Numbered from the stretch's first letter, positions 24,557 through 34,180 are shown. The stretch is 34,301 bases of DNA from Gillisia hiemivivida (GCF_007997295.1 NZ_VORY01000029.1:1-34301), one strand, 5' to 3'. The notes: a model not told the origin generated them from the letters alone. Numbers and translations are program-made.

Positions 24557-26167
24557 ATGAAAAAGTATTTTTCAAGATTATTGATGATTCTTATTTCCCT
24601 CACATTAGTGCAATGTGCAAAAAAAGGAACTCCACAAGGCGGGGATTTAGATACCGAGCCTCCAAAATTCTTAAGAGCAACTCCTGAAAATTATTCGACT
24701 CAATTCAATAAAGAGGAAATTAGAATCTATTTTGATGAATACATCAAGTTAGCCGATGCGCAAAAACAGATTATCATTTCTCCTCCAATGGCGATTAAAC
24801 CAGAAATCACTCCACTCGGTGCTCCTAGTAAATATATCAGAATCAGGTTAAATGATACACTCAGAAAAAACACTACCTACGCTATTAATTTTGGAAAAAG
24901 CATTATAGACAATAACGAAGGGAATCCCTTGCCTTATTTTAAATATGTGTTTTCTACAGGAGACTACATAGATTCCTTATCGGTGGCAGGAACGGTTTCT
25001 GATGCGCTTCTCAAAGAAGCAGATCCTTTTATTTCTGTGATGTTATATGATGCAGATGAAACCTACAACGACTCTTTGGTATTTACAACTCCGCCAAGAT
25101 ATATAACCAATACCTTAGATAGCCTTAGAAGTTTCGAACTTACCAATATTAAAGAAGGCAAGTATCATTTGGTGGCCGTTAGAGATCTAAACAACGACTA
25201 TAAATACAATCCTGGGAAAGAAAAAATAGCATTTTTAAAAGAGACAATTTCTGTACCCACAGACACGTCTTATAATTTACAATTGTTCAAAGAAGAAATT
25301 GCATTTGAAGCAGGCCGACCTAAACAGGTTGCTAAACAAAAAATACTAGTTGGTTACAAAGGAAAAACCAACCTAGATAGTATCTCTATAGATCCTTTAA
25401 ATACAGTGCCATCAGATTTTGAATATCGCTTCACGAAAGTGGTAGATAAAGACAGTTTATATTTATGGTACAAGCCTTTAGTGGAAACGGATAGTTTAAG
25501 ATTCAAGTTCAATTCCCAAAAAGACACTACTAGTTTGATTGCAAGGATTTCAGATATGAAGGCTGATTCCTTAGTAATTAATACAGAACCTTCGGGCACC
25601 TTAGAATTTAATAAAGATTTTCTCATAAAAGCAAACACCCCATTAACAACTAAGGATGATAGTCTTATTAAGATACTTGATAAGGACTCCCTAGAAGTTG
25701 CTTTTACATCAGAACTTAAGAAGTTGGAGAATTCTATTCATATAAAGTTCAGTAAAAATGAAAATGAAACCTATAGTATCCAAATACTCCCAGGAGCGAT
25801 TACAGATTTTTTTAACGCTACGAACGATACGATCTATAGAGCATTAAAGACAAAAACATTTTCTGATTATGGAAATATTAAGTTGAACTTACAAAATGTA
25901 AAGAGTTTCCCTATAATTGTTCAACTTACAGATGAAAAGGGAGTTGTAAAAGCGGAGAAAAAATCTGATGATCAAAGTGGTATCGCTTTTGAATTGGTTC
26001 CTCCAGGGGAATATTTTATTAGAGTGATCTACGACTCCAATGCGAATGGTATATGGGATACAGGTAATTTTTTACTTAAGACTAATCCAGAAGAAATCAT
26101 CTATTTCCCGGATCTTTTAGAAGTAAGACCAAACTGGGATATCAACCAGACCTTTATTCTAAAGTAA
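24557..26167 (+). CDS. Ig-like (SbsA-type) domain lipoprotein
   Basis: A 536-residue predicted lipoprotein with signal MKKYFSRLLMILISLTLVQC (Cys20), followed by AKKGTPQGGDLDTEPP. Residues about 35-135 form an SbsA-like Ig domain (PPKFLRATPENYSTQFNKEEIRIYF at its start). The remainder is beta-rich. The last segment (PPGEYFIRVIYDSNANGIWDTGNFL) looks like a carboxypeptidase-regulatory or SdrD-type B fold. Proteins of this type are common and conserved in Flavobacteriia, with no defined role. It follows comF by 45 nt. Its last 14 nt overlap the end of the convergent amidase gene. Confidence 0.85.
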   Translation: MKKYFSRLLMILISLTLVQCAKKGTPQGGDLDTEPPKFLRATPENYSTQFNKEEIRIYFDEYIKLADAQKQIIISPPMAIKPEITPLGAPSKYIRIRLNDTLRKNTTYAINFGKSIIDNNEGNPLPYFKYVFSTGDYIDSLSVAGTVSDALLKEADPFISVMLYDADETYNDSLVFTTPPRYITNTLDSLRSFELTNIKEGKYHLVAVRDLNNDYKYNPGKEKIAFLKETISVPTDTSYNLQLFKEEIAFEAGRPKQVAKQKILVGYKGKTNLDSISIDPLNTVPSDFEYRFTKVVDKDSLYLWYKPLVETDSLRFKFNSQKDTTSLIARISDMKADSLVINTEPSGTLEFNKDFLIKANTPLTTKDDSLIKILDKDSLEVAFTSELKKLENSIHIKFSKNENETYSIQILPGAITDFFNATNDTIYRALKTKTFSDYGNIKLNLQNVKSFPIIVQLTDEKGVVKAEKKSDDQSGIAFELVPPGEYFIRVIYDSNANGIWDTGNFLLKTNPEEIIYFPDLLEVRPNWDINQTFILK

Positions 26168-26927
26168 ATTTATCACGATCCTGAAGAAATTTAAATTTCT
26201 TTCGGGTATCCAAAAGCTGATTTTTATCCAAGGTCACAACTTTGGTAAACGCTGCTTCTTCTTGATCATTTAAAGGTTTTCCTAAACTGTCATAGACTGC
26301 TGAATGGCCGGTATATTCGTGATTATTTCCATCTAAACCTATCCTGTTTACTCCAGCACAATAAGACATGTTTTCTATAGCTCTGGCTTGCAGCAATACA
26401 TCCCATGCAAGGATCCTTGGTTTAGGCCAGTTAGCCACATAAATTAATAGATCATAATCTTCAGTATTTCGTGCCCACACAGGAAATCTAAGATCATAAC
26501 AAATTAATGGGCATATTTTCCACCCTTTATATTCTACCTGCAGCCGTTCATTTCCCGCGGAATAGGTTTCATGCTCTTTCGCTAATGTAAAGGTGTGGTG
26601 CTTATCATATTTCTTGAAAGTGGAATCAGGAAAAACGAAATATAACCTATTAAAATATTCATCTTTCTCTTTTACAATAATGCTTCCGGTAATAGCTGCG
26701 TTCTTTTCGCTTGCAACTCGTTGCATCCATTTTAAAGTAGGACCATTCTCAGATTCTGCTAACTTTTCAGCATTCATAGAAAAGCCGGTGCTAAACATTT
26801 CCGGGAGTATAAAAAGATCTACCTCCGTATTGACAGATTCTATTTTTTCTTCGAATAGTTTAAGGTTCTTTTTAATATTCTCCCAAAACAGATCTACTTG
26901 TAGTAAGGCTATATTTAAATTTTCCAT
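26154..26927 (-). CDS. Nitrilase-superfamily amidase (omega-amidase/YafV-like)
   Basis: A carbon-nitrogen hydrolase of 257 residues, cytoplasmic. The Glu-Lys-Cys triad is Glu43 (ILPEMFSTGF), Lys109 (KYDKHHTF) and Cys143 (LICYDLRFP). The RFPVWARN sequence after the cysteine and the overall length match the omega-amidase branch (YafV/NIT2). That branch removes the amide from alpha-ketoglutaramate or alpha-ketosuccinamate left by glutamine or asparagine transaminases. The substrate is a family inference. The gene is convergent with the Ig-like lipoprotein gene and overlaps it by 14 nt, with no terminator between. Confidence 0.92.
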   Translation of the reverse strand: MENLNIALLQVDLFWENIKKNLKLFEEKIESVNTEVDLFILPEMFSTGFSMNAEKLAESENGPTLKWMQRVASEKNAAITGSIIVKEKDEYFNRLYFVFPDSTFKKYDKHHTFTLAKEHETYSAGNERLQVEYKGWKICPLICYDLRFPVWARNTEDYDLLIYVANWPKPRILAWDVLLQARAIENMSYCAGVNRIGLDGNNHEYTGHSAVYDSLGKPLNDQEEAAFTKVVTLDKNQLLDTRKKFKFLQDRDKFTLE

Positions 26928-26981
26928 GTCTTGTAAAATTATAAAAAATAAGATTCCGGCTATTAAATACGTGTTAAAAGA

Positions 26982-27012
26982 TTGGAAGGAAATTAGAATA
27001 TAAATAGCTTTA
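26982..27012 (+). promoter_or_regulatory. Promoter of the DUF1440-like gene
   Basis: TTG (26982-26984), a 20-nt spacer and TAGCTTTA (27005-27012) agree with the Bacteroidota consensus except for the last base. The element ends 18 nt before the ATG at 27031. Confidence 0.4.
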
Positions 27013-27030
27013 TTCCCAAATTGATCAGAT

Positions 27031-27549
27031 ATGAATTTAGAAACTTTTTTACAGAAAGATACTTATACGTCTAATACCTCGCGTGGGCTTATTTCAGGGT
27101 TTGTTGGAGGTTTGGTAGGTACTGCTGTAAAAACTCTAATAGAAGAATTTCTTCCTGTTAGAAAGATTGAGCAGAAATCGGCACAGTTAAAGATCGTTGA
27201 TGATCTTTCTACTAAGATCACTGGAACTCCTATAAGTGCAGAAAATGAAGCTTTAGCCGAGCAGTTGGTAAATTTTCCTTTTGGAGCAAGTATTGGAGCT
27301 GCTTATGGATACGGTAAAAAAGATAAGGATGTTATGAATATTGCCGATGGGGTGATCTTTGGAGCTACTACTTGGGTTTCTACCCACGAAACCTCTTTAC
27401 CTCTTGTTGGACTTGAATCTAAGCCCAAAAATATCCCAATTAAAATGCAAGCAAACGAGCTTTTTGCTCATATTGCTTTTGGTATCACAACAGAATTTGT
27501 AAGAAGTTTCGTTAACGAACGAATGAAGCGATCTCAAAATAATCTATAA
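27031..27549 (+). CDS. DUF1440 / YagU-like membrane protein
   Basis: A 172-residue protein. RGLISGFVGGLVGTAVKTLIEE near the N-terminus is a glycine-rich membrane helix typical of the DUF1440 family, whose E. coli member YagU is an inner-membrane protein linked to acid resistance. Further weakly hydrophobic segments are at about 88-100 (FGASIGAAYGYG) and 143-158 (ELFAHIAFGITTEFV). The motif around STHETSLPLVGL also fits the family as I remember it. It is a lone gene with its own promoter and terminator. Confidence 0.72.
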   Translation: MNLETFLQKDTYTSNTSRGLISGFVGGLVGTAVKTLIEEFLPVRKIEQKSAQLKIVDDLSTKITGTPISAENEALAEQLVNFPFGASIGAAYGYGKKDKDVMNIADGVIFGATTWVSTHETSLPLVGLESKPKNIPIKMQANELFAHIAFGITTEFVRSFVNERMKRSQNNL

Positions 27550-27551
27550 AA

Positions 27552-27582
27552 AAATCCCGAAGCAAAACTTCGGGATTTTTTT
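27552..27582. terminator. Bidirectional terminator between the DUF1440-like gene and sdhB
   Basis: A perfect 10-bp stem (aatcccgaag at 27553-27562, its complement at 27568-27577) has a 5-nt loop, with A7 on the left and T7 on the right. It can end transcription from both convergent genes. Confidence 0.9.
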
Positions 27583-27602
27583 ATTATTTATCAGGTATGA
27601 AT

Positions 27603-28346
27603 TTACTTCACACTTGCTTTTAAATACTCTCTATTCATTCTAGCAATGTTCTCTAAAGAAATTCCTTTAGGACATTCAAGCTCGCAAGCTCCGGTGTTAG
27701 AACAGTTTCCAAAACCTTCCTTGTCCATTTGCTCTACCATTGCCAAAACACGTCTGTCTGCCTCTACTTCTCCCTGGGGAAGTAATGCGAACTGACTAAC
27801 TTTTGCTGAAGTAAATAGCATAGCACTTGCGTTTTTACATGCAGCTACACAAGCACCACATCCAATACAGGTAGCAGCATTAAAAGAATCGTCTGCATTT
27901 TCCTTTTCTATTGGAATCGTATTCGCATCGATGGTGTTTCCTGAAGTGTTTACAGAAATATACCCATAAGCCTGCTGAATTCTATCGAAAGCAGTACGGT
28001 CTACTATAAGATCTTTTATTACCGGAAATGCTTTTGCTCTAAAAGGTTCGATAACAATAGTATCTCCATCTTTAAAAGTACGCATATGCAGTTGGCAAGT
28101 GGTAATAAACTTATCTGGACCATGTGGTTCTCCATTGATCTGTAATGAACACGAACCGCAAATCCCCTCACGACAATCGTGATCAAATTCTACTGGCTGC
28201 TCACCTTTATTTACCAACCCCTCGTTAAGTACATCTAACATTTCAAGAAAAGACATATCTCCGTCTATTCCGTCAATGTTATAATCTACCATTTTACCCT
28301 TAGCTGTGGCATTTTCTTGACGCCATATTTTTAATGTAAGCTTCAT
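27603..28346 (-). CDS. sdhB: Succinate dehydrogenase / fumarate reductase iron-sulfur subunit
   Basis: Carries electrons from SdhA to the membrane quinone site. It has 247 residues. The N-terminal [2Fe-2S] ferredoxin domain shows CREGICGSC and a later Cys. The C-terminal part has [11 protein letters not shown] and [14 protein letters not shown] for the [4Fe-4S] and [3Fe-4S] clusters. This spacing matches the B-type (menaquinone) enzymes of Bacteroidota and Epsilonproteobacteria. It is the third gene of sdhC-sdhA-sdhB. A 70-nt gap to sdhA holds a heptamer repeat and a hairpin. Confidence 0.95.
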   Translation of the reverse strand: MKLTLKIWRQENATAKGKMVDYNIDGIDGDMSFLEMLDVLNEGLVNKGEQPVEFDHDCREGICGSCSLQINGEPHGPDKFITTCQLHMRTFKDGDTIVIEPFRAKAFPVIKDLIVDRTAFDRIQQAYGYISVNTSGNTIDANTIPIEKENADDSFNAATCIGCGACVAACKNASAMLFTSAKVSQFALLPQGEVEADRRVLAMVEQMDKEGFGNCSNTGACELECPKGISLENIARMNREYLKASVK

Positions 28347-28356
28347 AATCTTTTAA

Positions 28357-28403
28357 AGTATTGAGTAATGAGTATTGAGTATTGAGAACTAACTTCTCAA
28401 TAC
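28357..28403. repeat. Heptamer tandem repeat and hairpin between sdhA and sdhB
   Basis: Four heptamers (AGTATTG, AGTAATG, AGTATTG, AGTATTG) run from 28357 to 28384. The last overlaps the left arm of a perfect 10-bp hairpin (gtattgagaa at 28379-28388, complement at 28394-28403, 5-nt loop). It interrupts an otherwise tight operon. It has the look of a small dispersed element, or it may set the sdhA to sdhB mRNA ratio. Confidence 0.75.
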
Positions 28404-28416
28404 TACTAGCTCTATA

Positions 28417-30420
28417 CTATTTATAACTTCTAGTTTTCAATTCAATATTTTCGAATATTAATTCTTCCTTATGAAGAATTGCATCGCTTGGTTTTCCTGT
28501 GTACTCCCATGCTGCTGCATACTTGAAGTTTTCATCATCTCTAAGCGCCTCACCATCTGGAGTTTGATGTTCTTCTCTAAAATGCCCACCACAAGATTCT
28601 TCTCTGTGCAATGCATCTTTTGCAAAAAGCTCTCCTAATTCAAGGAAATCTGCCACTCTTCCTGCTTTTTCTAATTCGGCATTCTTAGTATCTGCAGATC
28701 CTGGAATCTTTACATTCTTCCAGAAATCCTCCCGTAATTCAGCTATTTCATTAATAGCCTCTTTAAGATCTACAGCATTTCTAGACATTCCACATTTGTT
28801 CCACATGATCTTACCTAATTTCTTATGGTAAAAATCTACGGAATGTTGTCCACCGGCATTCATCAATCTATTAATTTTATCTGAAACCTCTTTTTCAGCC
28901 GCGTCAAATTCTGAAGTATCAGTTGGGATCTTGCCTGTGCTAATATCTTGAGCAAGATAATCTCCAATAGTATAAGGCAATACAAAATATCCATCTGCTA
29001 AACCTTGCATTAAGGCTGAAGCACCAAGTCTGTTTGCACCATGATCAGAGAAATTTGCTTCTCCTGTTGCATAACATCCTGGAATTGTAGTTTGCAGGTT
29101 ATAATCTACCCAAAGTCCACCCATTGTATAGTGCACCGCAGGATATATCATCATAGGAGTTTTATACGGATTCTGATCTACGATCTTCTCGTACATCTGG
29201 AATAAGTTCCCGTATTTAGACTCTACAACGTCTTTCCCTAATTTTATTATTTCTTCTTTTGAAGGGTTTTTATGTCCTGCAGTGAATGCTTCCTCTTTTC
29301 CGTAGCGCTCAATGGCACTAGCAAAATCCAAGTAAACGGCTTCTCCTGTTTTATTTACTCCAAAACCAGCATCACAACGTTCTTTTGCAGCTCTGGAAGC
29401 TACATCACGTGGCACTAAGTTTCCAAAAGCTGGATATCTTCTTTCTAAGTAGTAATCTCTTTCGTCTTCAACTAAATCTGTTGGCTTTTTATTACCAGCA
29501 CGAATTGCTTCTGCATCTTCTTTTGTCTTCGGAACCCAAATTCTACCATCATTCCGAAGAGATTCGGACATCAAAGTCAATTTAGACTGATGATCTCCAG
29601 AAACAGGGATACAGGTTGGGTGAATTTGTGTGTAACATGGATTTGCGAAAAATGCCCCTCTACGGTGCGCTCTCCAAGCCGCCATAACGTTACTACCCAT
29701 CGCATTAGTAGATAAGTAGAATACGTTTCCGTATCCTCCTGAAGCTAAAACCACTGCGTGAGCAGAATGACGTTCTATTGCTCCAGTTAGCATATCTCTG
29801 GCTATAATTCCTCTTGCTTTTCCATCAACAAGAACTACATCCATCATTTCATGACGGTTAAATGCCTGGATCTTACCACGGTTTATTTGGCGGTTCATTG
29901 CCGAATATGCACCAAGTAATAATTGCTGACCTGTTTGTCCTTTTGCATAAAAAGTACGTGAAACCAATACCCCTCCAAAAGAACGGTTATCTAACATTCC
30001 ACCATATTCCCTTGCAAATGGAACTCCTTGGGCAACACATTGATCTATAATATTTCCGGAAACCTCCGCAAGACGGTATACATTTCCTTCTCGAGAACGG
30101 TAATCTCCTCCTTTTACAGTATCATAGAACAATCTAAAATTAGAATCTCCGTCTCCTTGATAATTTTTTGATGCATTAATTCCCCCTTGGGCGGCAATAG
30201 AGTGCGCGCGTCTTGGAGAATCCTGATAGCAAAATGTTTTTACATTATATCCTAATTCTGCTAAAGTAGCTGCAGCGCTACCTCCTGCTAAACCTGTCCC
30301 AATTACAATAACATCTATATTACGTTTGTTGGCAGGGTTAACTAGATTAATATTATTCTTATAGTTGCTCCACTTATCTTCTAGTGGTCCTTTCGGTATC
30401 TTTGAATCTAAAATTGACAT
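28417..30420 (-). CDS. sdhA: Succinate dehydrogenase / fumarate reductase flavoprotein subunit
   Basis: Oxidises succinate to fumarate (or the reverse) with covalently bound FAD. It has 667 residues. The FAD-binding motif is [19 protein letters not shown]. The FAD-linking His lies in [15 protein letters not shown], and active-site elements include HPTCIPVSG and the capping-domain [12 protein letters not shown]. The large size and the insert around residues 290-340 agree with the B-type enzyme of Bacteroidota. It lies 11 nt behind sdhC. With SdhB and SdhC it links the TCA cycle to menaquinone. Confidence 0.96.
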   Translation of the reverse strand: MSILDSKIPKGPLEDKWSNYKNNINLVNPANKRNIDVIVIGTGLAGGSAAATLAELGYNVKTFCYQDSPRRAHSIAAQGGINASKNYQGDGDSNFRLFYDTVKGGDYRSREGNVYRLAEVSGNIIDQCVAQGVPFAREYGGMLDNRSFGGVLVSRTFYAKGQTGQQLLLGAYSAMNRQINRGKIQAFNRHEMMDVVLVDGKARGIIARDMLTGAIERHSAHAVVLASGGYGNVFYLSTNAMGSNVMAAWRAHRRGAFFANPCYTQIHPTCIPVSGDHQSKLTLMSESLRNDGRIWVPKTKEDAEAIRAGNKKPTDLVEDERDYYLERRYPAFGNLVPRDVASRAAKERCDAGFGVNKTGEAVYLDFASAIERYGKEEAFTAGHKNPSKEEIIKLGKDVVESKYGNLFQMYEKIVDQNPYKTPMMIYPAVHYTMGGLWVDYNLQTTIPGCYATGEANFSDHGANRLGASALMQGLADGYFVLPYTIGDYLAQDISTGKIPTDTSEFDAAEKEVSDKINRLMNAGGQHSVDFYHKKLGKIMWNKCGMSRNAVDLKEAINEIAELREDFWKNVKIPGSADTKNAELEKAGRVADFLELGELFAKDALHREESCGGHFREEHQTPDGEALRDDENFKYAAAWEYTGKPSDAILHKEELIFENIELKTRSYK

Positions 30421-30431
30421 AATCTTACCTT

Positions 30432-31094
30432 TTAAAGGTTATTAAAATAATGAAACGCTGCTATAAAAATGAATCCTAATGGAATAATGATAGCGTATCC
30501 AACAGTGAATTTTCTTATCCCTTCAGAATATTTATTATTCACGCCCATAGATTGGAATGAAGATGAAAAACCATGCAGCAAGTGAAGCATTAGAAACACG
30601 AACGAAACTACATAAAGACCAGTTCTAACAGGGCTTACAAATTTCGATACTAACTCACCATAATATCTCGTGGCATCTTCTGGATGAGACTCTATATATT
30701 TATGCGCCAATTCCGGAACCCAAAAATCGTAAAAGTGAAGTCCTAAAAAGGCTAATACCACCGCTCCAGAATAGATCATATTTCTAGACATCCAACTGGA
30801 ATTTGCACTTCCATTATAGCTTACATAACTTTTAGCTCTTGCATTTCTGTTTTGAATTTCCAGAACAAAACCCATAATAAAATGGAATACTACCCCAAAA
30901 ATAAGGATCGGCTGTAAAATTGCCTGTACTACGAAATTGGTTCCCATAAAATGGGAGATCTCATTAAAAGTATCGGGGCTTATTACCGAAGTTAGATTGA
31001 TTGTAAAGTGTTGAGCTAAAAATAGGACTAAGAAAAGTCCCGATAAGGCCATAGCAAACTTTTTTGCTACTGAAGATTTAAGTAATCCACCCAT
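30432..31094 (-). CDS. sdhC: Succinate dehydrogenase cytochrome b subunit (B-type, single fused anchor)
   Basis: A membrane anchor of 220 residues with five hydrophobic segments, each about 20 residues (for example [18 protein letters not shown] and [23 protein letters not shown]). Histidines in [18 protein letters not shown] and HLLHGFSS are in the right places to ligate two haems. One polypeptide in place of separate SdhC and SdhD is the B-type arrangement, which reduces menaquinone. It is first in the operon, with a well-matched promoter 31 nt upstream. Confidence 0.93.
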   Translation of the reverse strand: MGGLLKSSVAKKFAMALSGLFLVLFLAQHFTINLTSVISPDTFNEISHFMGTNFVVQAILQPILIFGVVFHFIMGFVLEIQNRNARAKSYVSYNGSANSSWMSRNMIYSGAVVLAFLGLHFYDFWVPELAHKYIESHPEDATRYYGELVSKFVSPVRTGLYVVSFVFLMLHLLHGFSSSFQSMGVNNKYSEGIRKFTVGYAIIIPLGFIFIAAFHYFNNL

Positions 31095-31125
31095 TGGTTT
31101 GATTATTTTTATGAAATTTTAACAG

Positions 31126-31157
31126 CAAAAATACATCTGAAAATAGTTACACACAAA
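31126..31157 (-). promoter_or_regulatory. Promoter of the sdhCAB operon
   Basis: On the minus strand TTTG (31157-31154), a 20-nt spacer and TATTTTTG (31133-31126) match the full TTTG-N~19-TAnnTTTG consensus. It is the clearest promoter in the window. It lies in the 307-nt divergent gap between sdhC and the dnaJ-family gene; the rest of the gap holds only the inverted repeat listed next. Confidence 0.65.
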
Positions 31158-31357
31158 CTTTAAGGAGTATTTCAACGCCAATTTAGAACTAATACAAGGT
31201 ACTTTAGTATTTGTTGAACCATCTGTAAGCAACACTTGCCTAGATAATGTGAATCTAAGTCCAAAAATACTTTACACACTTTCTGGTTTTCTATTTTTTT
31301 TAAAGCTCTTTTTGCTTTTTACACAAACTTAACTCATTGTAAGATTCATTTTTAGTA

Positions 31358-31397
31358 ATTTCAGTAACTCATAATCCAACTCGATATTTACTGAAAT
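31358..31397 (+). promoter_or_regulatory. 10-bp inverted repeat just upstream of the dnaJ-family gene
   Basis: Arms atttcagtaa (31358-31367) and ttactgaaat (31388-31397) are perfect complements with a 20-nt spacer. The right arm ends 4 nt before the ATG at 31402, so it would cover the ribosome-binding region if transcribed. It is not the CIRCE operator (TTAGCACTC-N9-GAGTGCTAA). It may be an operator or an mRNA hairpin. Confidence 0.45.
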
Positions 31398-31401
31398 TTC
31401 A

Positions 31402-32319
31402 ATGGAATTTATAGACTATTACAAAACATTAGAATTAGACAAATCTGCAACAAAAGCAGATGTTAAGAAAGCATATAGAAGACTTGCTCGAAAATACCAC
31501 CCAGATTTAAATCCAGATGATGAAAGCTCCAAAAAGCGTTTTCAGCAGATCAATGAAGCTAATGAGGTTTTGAGTGATCCCGAAAAGCGCAAGAAATTTG
31601 ACGAGTATGGGAAAGATTGGCAACATGCCGATCAATTTGAGCAACAAAAACAACAGAGAGGTCAACAAAGAGGTGGGGCTGGCGGATTTGGCGGCGGACA
31701 GAGACAATCCTATTCCGGTAGTTTTGATGATGATAATTTCTCAGATTTCTTTGAAACCATGTTTGGAGGTGGAGCAAGATCTCGTGGAACAGGAAGATCG
31801 CCACAGTTTAAAGGACAGGATTTTAACGCCGAACTTCAGTTAAATCTAACCGATGTTTATACCAGCCATAAACAAACCCTTACGGTAAATGGAAAAAGCC
31901 TAAGACTTACCATACCTGCGGGAGTAGAGAATGGACAAACTATCAAGATTACAGGGCATGGCGGTCCAGGAGCTCAAGGAGGACCAAAAGGCGACCTTTT
32001 TATCACTTTTAAAATTTTGAACAATACCAAATTCAAAAGAGAAAAAGAGAATTTGCATAGCAATGTAGATCTGGATTTTTACACTGCCTTACTGGGTGGT
32101 GAGATCACGATAGACACCTACAATGGAAAGGTTAAACTCCCTATTAAACCAGAAACGCAAAGTGGGACTCGGGTAAAGTTAAAAGGCAAAGGCTTTCCTA
32201 AATATAAAATGGAAGGGGAATTTGGAGATCTGTTTATTACTTATAATATCACAGTTCCTACAGATCTATCGTCAAAAGAGAAGGAATTGTACACCGAATT
32301 ACAAAAATTACGATCATGA
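31402..32319 (+). CDS. cbpA: DnaJ-family co-chaperone, CbpA type
   Basis: A type II J-protein of 305 residues that stimulates DnaK. The J domain covers residues 1-70 with His-Pro-Asp at 33-35 (KYHPDLNP). A Gly/Phe/Gln-rich linker covers about 75-130. Two beta-sandwich substrate-binding domains follow (GHGGPGAQGGPKGDLFITF; LLGGEITIDTYNGKVKLPI). The zinc-finger domain of true DnaJ is absent, which marks it as CbpA-like. Its last 4 nt overlap the start of cbpM (ATGA), so the two are translationally coupled, as in other bacteria where CbpM inhibits CbpA. Confidence 0.93.
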   Translation: MEFIDYYKTLELDKSATKADVKKAYRRLARKYHPDLNPDDESSKKRFQQINEANEVLSDPEKRKKFDEYGKDWQHADQFEQQKQQRGQQRGGAGGFGGGQRQSYSGSFDDDNFSDFFETMFGGGARSRGTGRSPQFKGQDFNAELQLNLTDVYTSHKQTLTVNGKSLRLTIPAGVENGQTIKITGHGGPGAQGGPKGDLFITFKILNNTKFKREKENLHSNVDLDFYTALLGGEITIDTYNGKVKLPIKPETQSGTRVKLKGKGFPKYKMEGEFGDLFITYNITVPTDLSSKEKELYTELQKLRS

Positions 32320-32606
32320 ACTTAGAGGAATTAATTGCAACCGAAGAACTTTGTGAACGCTATAGCGTAGAGCACACTTTTATAAGATCCTTAAATAAGA
32401 GCGGTCTAATAGAAGTGGTCATTGTGGAAAAAAGAGAATATGTACACTGCGATAAAATGGCAGAATTCGAAAAATTGTTGCGATTACATTTCAATCTGGA
32501 TATTAATTTAGAAGGTTTGGAAGCCATTAAGCATTTACTGGATAGGCAAAACGAATTGAAAGAAGAAAATTTAGCATTAAGAAACAGGTTAGGTCTTTAC
32601 GAATAA
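32316..32606 (+). CDS. cbpM: Chaperone modulatory protein CbpM (MerR-like helical fold)
   Basis: A 96-residue protein with the CbpM/MerR-type layout: an acidic N-terminus (MNLEELIATEELCERYSVEH), a central wing-like strand (LIEVVIVEKREYVHCDKM), and a C-terminal helical coil (ILDRQNELKEENLALRNRL-like). In E. coli CbpM binds the J domain of CbpA and blocks its activity; the same role is likely here. The start codon lies inside the last codons of the cbpA gene. No terminator is seen after it. Confidence 0.85.
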   Translation: MNLEELIATEELCERYSVEHTFIRSLNKSGLIEVVIVEKREYVHCDKMAEFEKLLRLHFNLDINLEGLEAIKHLLDRQNELKEENLALRNRLGLYE

Positions 32607-32671
32607 GCCAATTGTTAAAGAAAACACAAGTCTTTTACGCTTAGTTTAACAGCATTTGAACTTATCTTTTT

Positions 32672-32679
32672 TAAATTTG
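32672..32679 (+). promoter_or_regulatory. -7 element (TAAATTTG) before aminopeptidase P gene
   Basis: TAAATTTG fits TAnnTTTG and ends 59 nt before the ATG at 32739. The -33 motif at the right distance is poor. The 132-nt gap after cbpM suggests a separate transcript. Confidence 0.35.
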
Positions 32680-32738
32680 AATTTTTCAGAGCTGACGTAG
32701 AATCTTTTTCTCGATTCAGCCAAATCTAAATACATTTT

Positions 32739-34031
32739 ATGAAATACGATCTAATAGACAACTCACTTTATACTAAGAACCGCAAAAACTTCATGTCTAA
32801 AATGAAGTCTAAGAGTTTGGCGGTTTTTAACTCTAACGATATTTACCCAATAAGCGCAGATAGTACGATGCCGTTTCAACAAGCTCGTGATATTTTTTAT
32901 CTAAGTGGTGTAGACCAAGATAAAAGCATTTTGGTTTTGTTTCCAGATGCTCCTAATAAAAAGCACAGAGAAATACTTTTTCTAACAGAGACCAATGATC
33001 ATATTGCTGTTTGGGAAGGTGAAAAGCTAACTAAGGAAAAAGCTTTTGAAACAAGCGGAATTAAAACGGTGTATTGGTTAAAAGAATTCGAAAAAGTGTT
33101 TTTTGAGATCATGACACAATCTGAAACAATTTATTTCAACACCAATGAGCATTATCGAGCAAATGTCGAGACTCAAACCAGGGAAGCCAGATTTATTGAA
33201 TGGTGTAAGCAAAAATATCCAGCACATCAAGTTGCCAAGAGCAATCCAATCCTTCAGAGATTGAGATCTGTAAAAGATCAAATTGAACTGGATCAAATGC
33301 AAAAAGCATGTGATATTACCGAAAAAGGGTTCCGCAGAACTTTAGGTTTTGTAAAACCAGGGGTTTGGGAATATCAAATTGAAGCGGAGATGATGCATGA
33401 ATTCTTGAACAACCGTTCTCAAGGCTTTGCATATACTCCAATTATAGCAAGTGGGAATAGCGCAAATGTGTTACATTATGTAGAGAACAATCAGCAATGT
33501 AAAGCTGGAGATCTTATATTACTGGACACAGGAGCAGAATATGCCAATTACTCCAGTGATATGTCCAGAACAATTCCTGTTTCAGGAAAATTCACCGCAA
33601 GACAAAAAGAAGTTTACAATGCAGTAAACAGAGTGAAGAATGATGCTCAAAAAATGTTAGTCCCAGGAACAATTTGGGCAGATTATCACGTGGAAGTTGG
33701 GAAACTTATGACTTCAGAATTAATTGGTCTTGGATTATTAGACAAAGCCGATGTGAAAAATGAAGATCCAGACTGGCCAGCATATAAAAAATATTTTATG
33801 CATGGGACTTCTCACCATATTGGTTTAGATACTCATGATTATGGAATATTAACCGAGCCAATGCAAGCAAACCAAGTCTTTACGGTAGAACCTGGAATCT
33901 ATATTCCTGCGGAGGGCTTCGGGATTAGATTGGAAGACGATTTAGTGATCCAAGAAAAAGGAGAACCTTTCAACCTAATGCGCAATATTCCTATTGAAGC
34001 AGATGAAATCGAAGATCTTATGAACTCATAG
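32739..34031 (+). CDS. pepP: Xaa-Pro aminopeptidase (aminopeptidase P, M24B)
   Basis: Removes N-terminal residues that precede proline; cytoplasmic, two metal ions. It has 430 residues with an N-terminal creatinase-like domain (about 1-175, FQQARDIFYLSGVDQDKSILVLFPD) and a C-terminal pita-bread catalytic domain. The five metal ligands are present: Asp263 and Asp274 (DTGAEYANYSSDMSRT), His in HGTSHHIGLDTHD, Glu in VEPGIYI, and Glu in IRLEDD. No signal peptide. A strong terminator follows 20 nt after the stop. Confidence 0.95.
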   Translation: MKYDLIDNSLYTKNRKNFMSKMKSKSLAVFNSNDIYPISADSTMPFQQARDIFYLSGVDQDKSILVLFPDAPNKKHREILFLTETNDHIAVWEGEKLTKEKAFETSGIKTVYWLKEFEKVFFEIMTQSETIYFNTNEHYRANVETQTREARFIEWCKQKYPAHQVAKSNPILQRLRSVKDQIELDQMQKACDITEKGFRRTLGFVKPGVWEYQIEAEMMHEFLNNRSQGFAYTPIIASGNSANVLHYVENNQQCKAGDLILLDTGAEYANYSSDMSRTIPVSGKFTARQKEVYNAVNRVKNDAQKMLVPGTIWADYHVEVGKLMTSELIGLGLLDKADVKNEDPDWPAYKKYFMHGTSHHIGLDTHDYGILTEPMQANQVFTVEPGIYIPAEGFGIRLEDDLVIQEKGEPFNLMRNIPIEADEIEDLMNS

Positions 34032-34050
34032 AGTTTAGTCATATATTTTA

Positions 34051-34091
34051 TTAAGCCTGTTGAAAATATTCTTCAACAGGCTTAATTTTTT
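34051..34091 (+). terminator. Strong terminator after pepP
   Basis: A perfect 14-bp stem (ttaagcctgttgaa at 34051-34064, complement at 34072-34085) with a 7-nt loop is followed by six T residues (34086-34091). Confidence 0.92.
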
Positions 34092-34110
34092 AAACTTTAT
34101 TCTCTTTAAC

Positions 34111-34180
34111 AGAGATTCCTCCTTGCGTCGGAATGACAAAAACCAAAACAGAGATGTCATTCTGTCCCGACGCTTCCTAT
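34111..34180. repeat. Palindromic dispersed-repeat-like element
   Basis: The element begins agagattcctccttgcgtcg. GCGTCGG-AATGACA (34125-34138) is mirrored by TGTCATT (34155-34161) and CCGACGC (34167-34173), with a 5-nt bulge between the two right-arm blocks. Such attcctcc...gtcggaatgaca palindromes recur in intergenic DNA of many genomes. Here it is GC-richer than its surroundings and sits between the pepP terminator and the transposase-like start. Confidence 0.7.

Noticed and set aside
31507-31843. Overlapping open frames inside the J-protein gene
   Set aside because: They arise from the low-complexity Gly/Gln-rich linker; the sense protein is complete and conserved.
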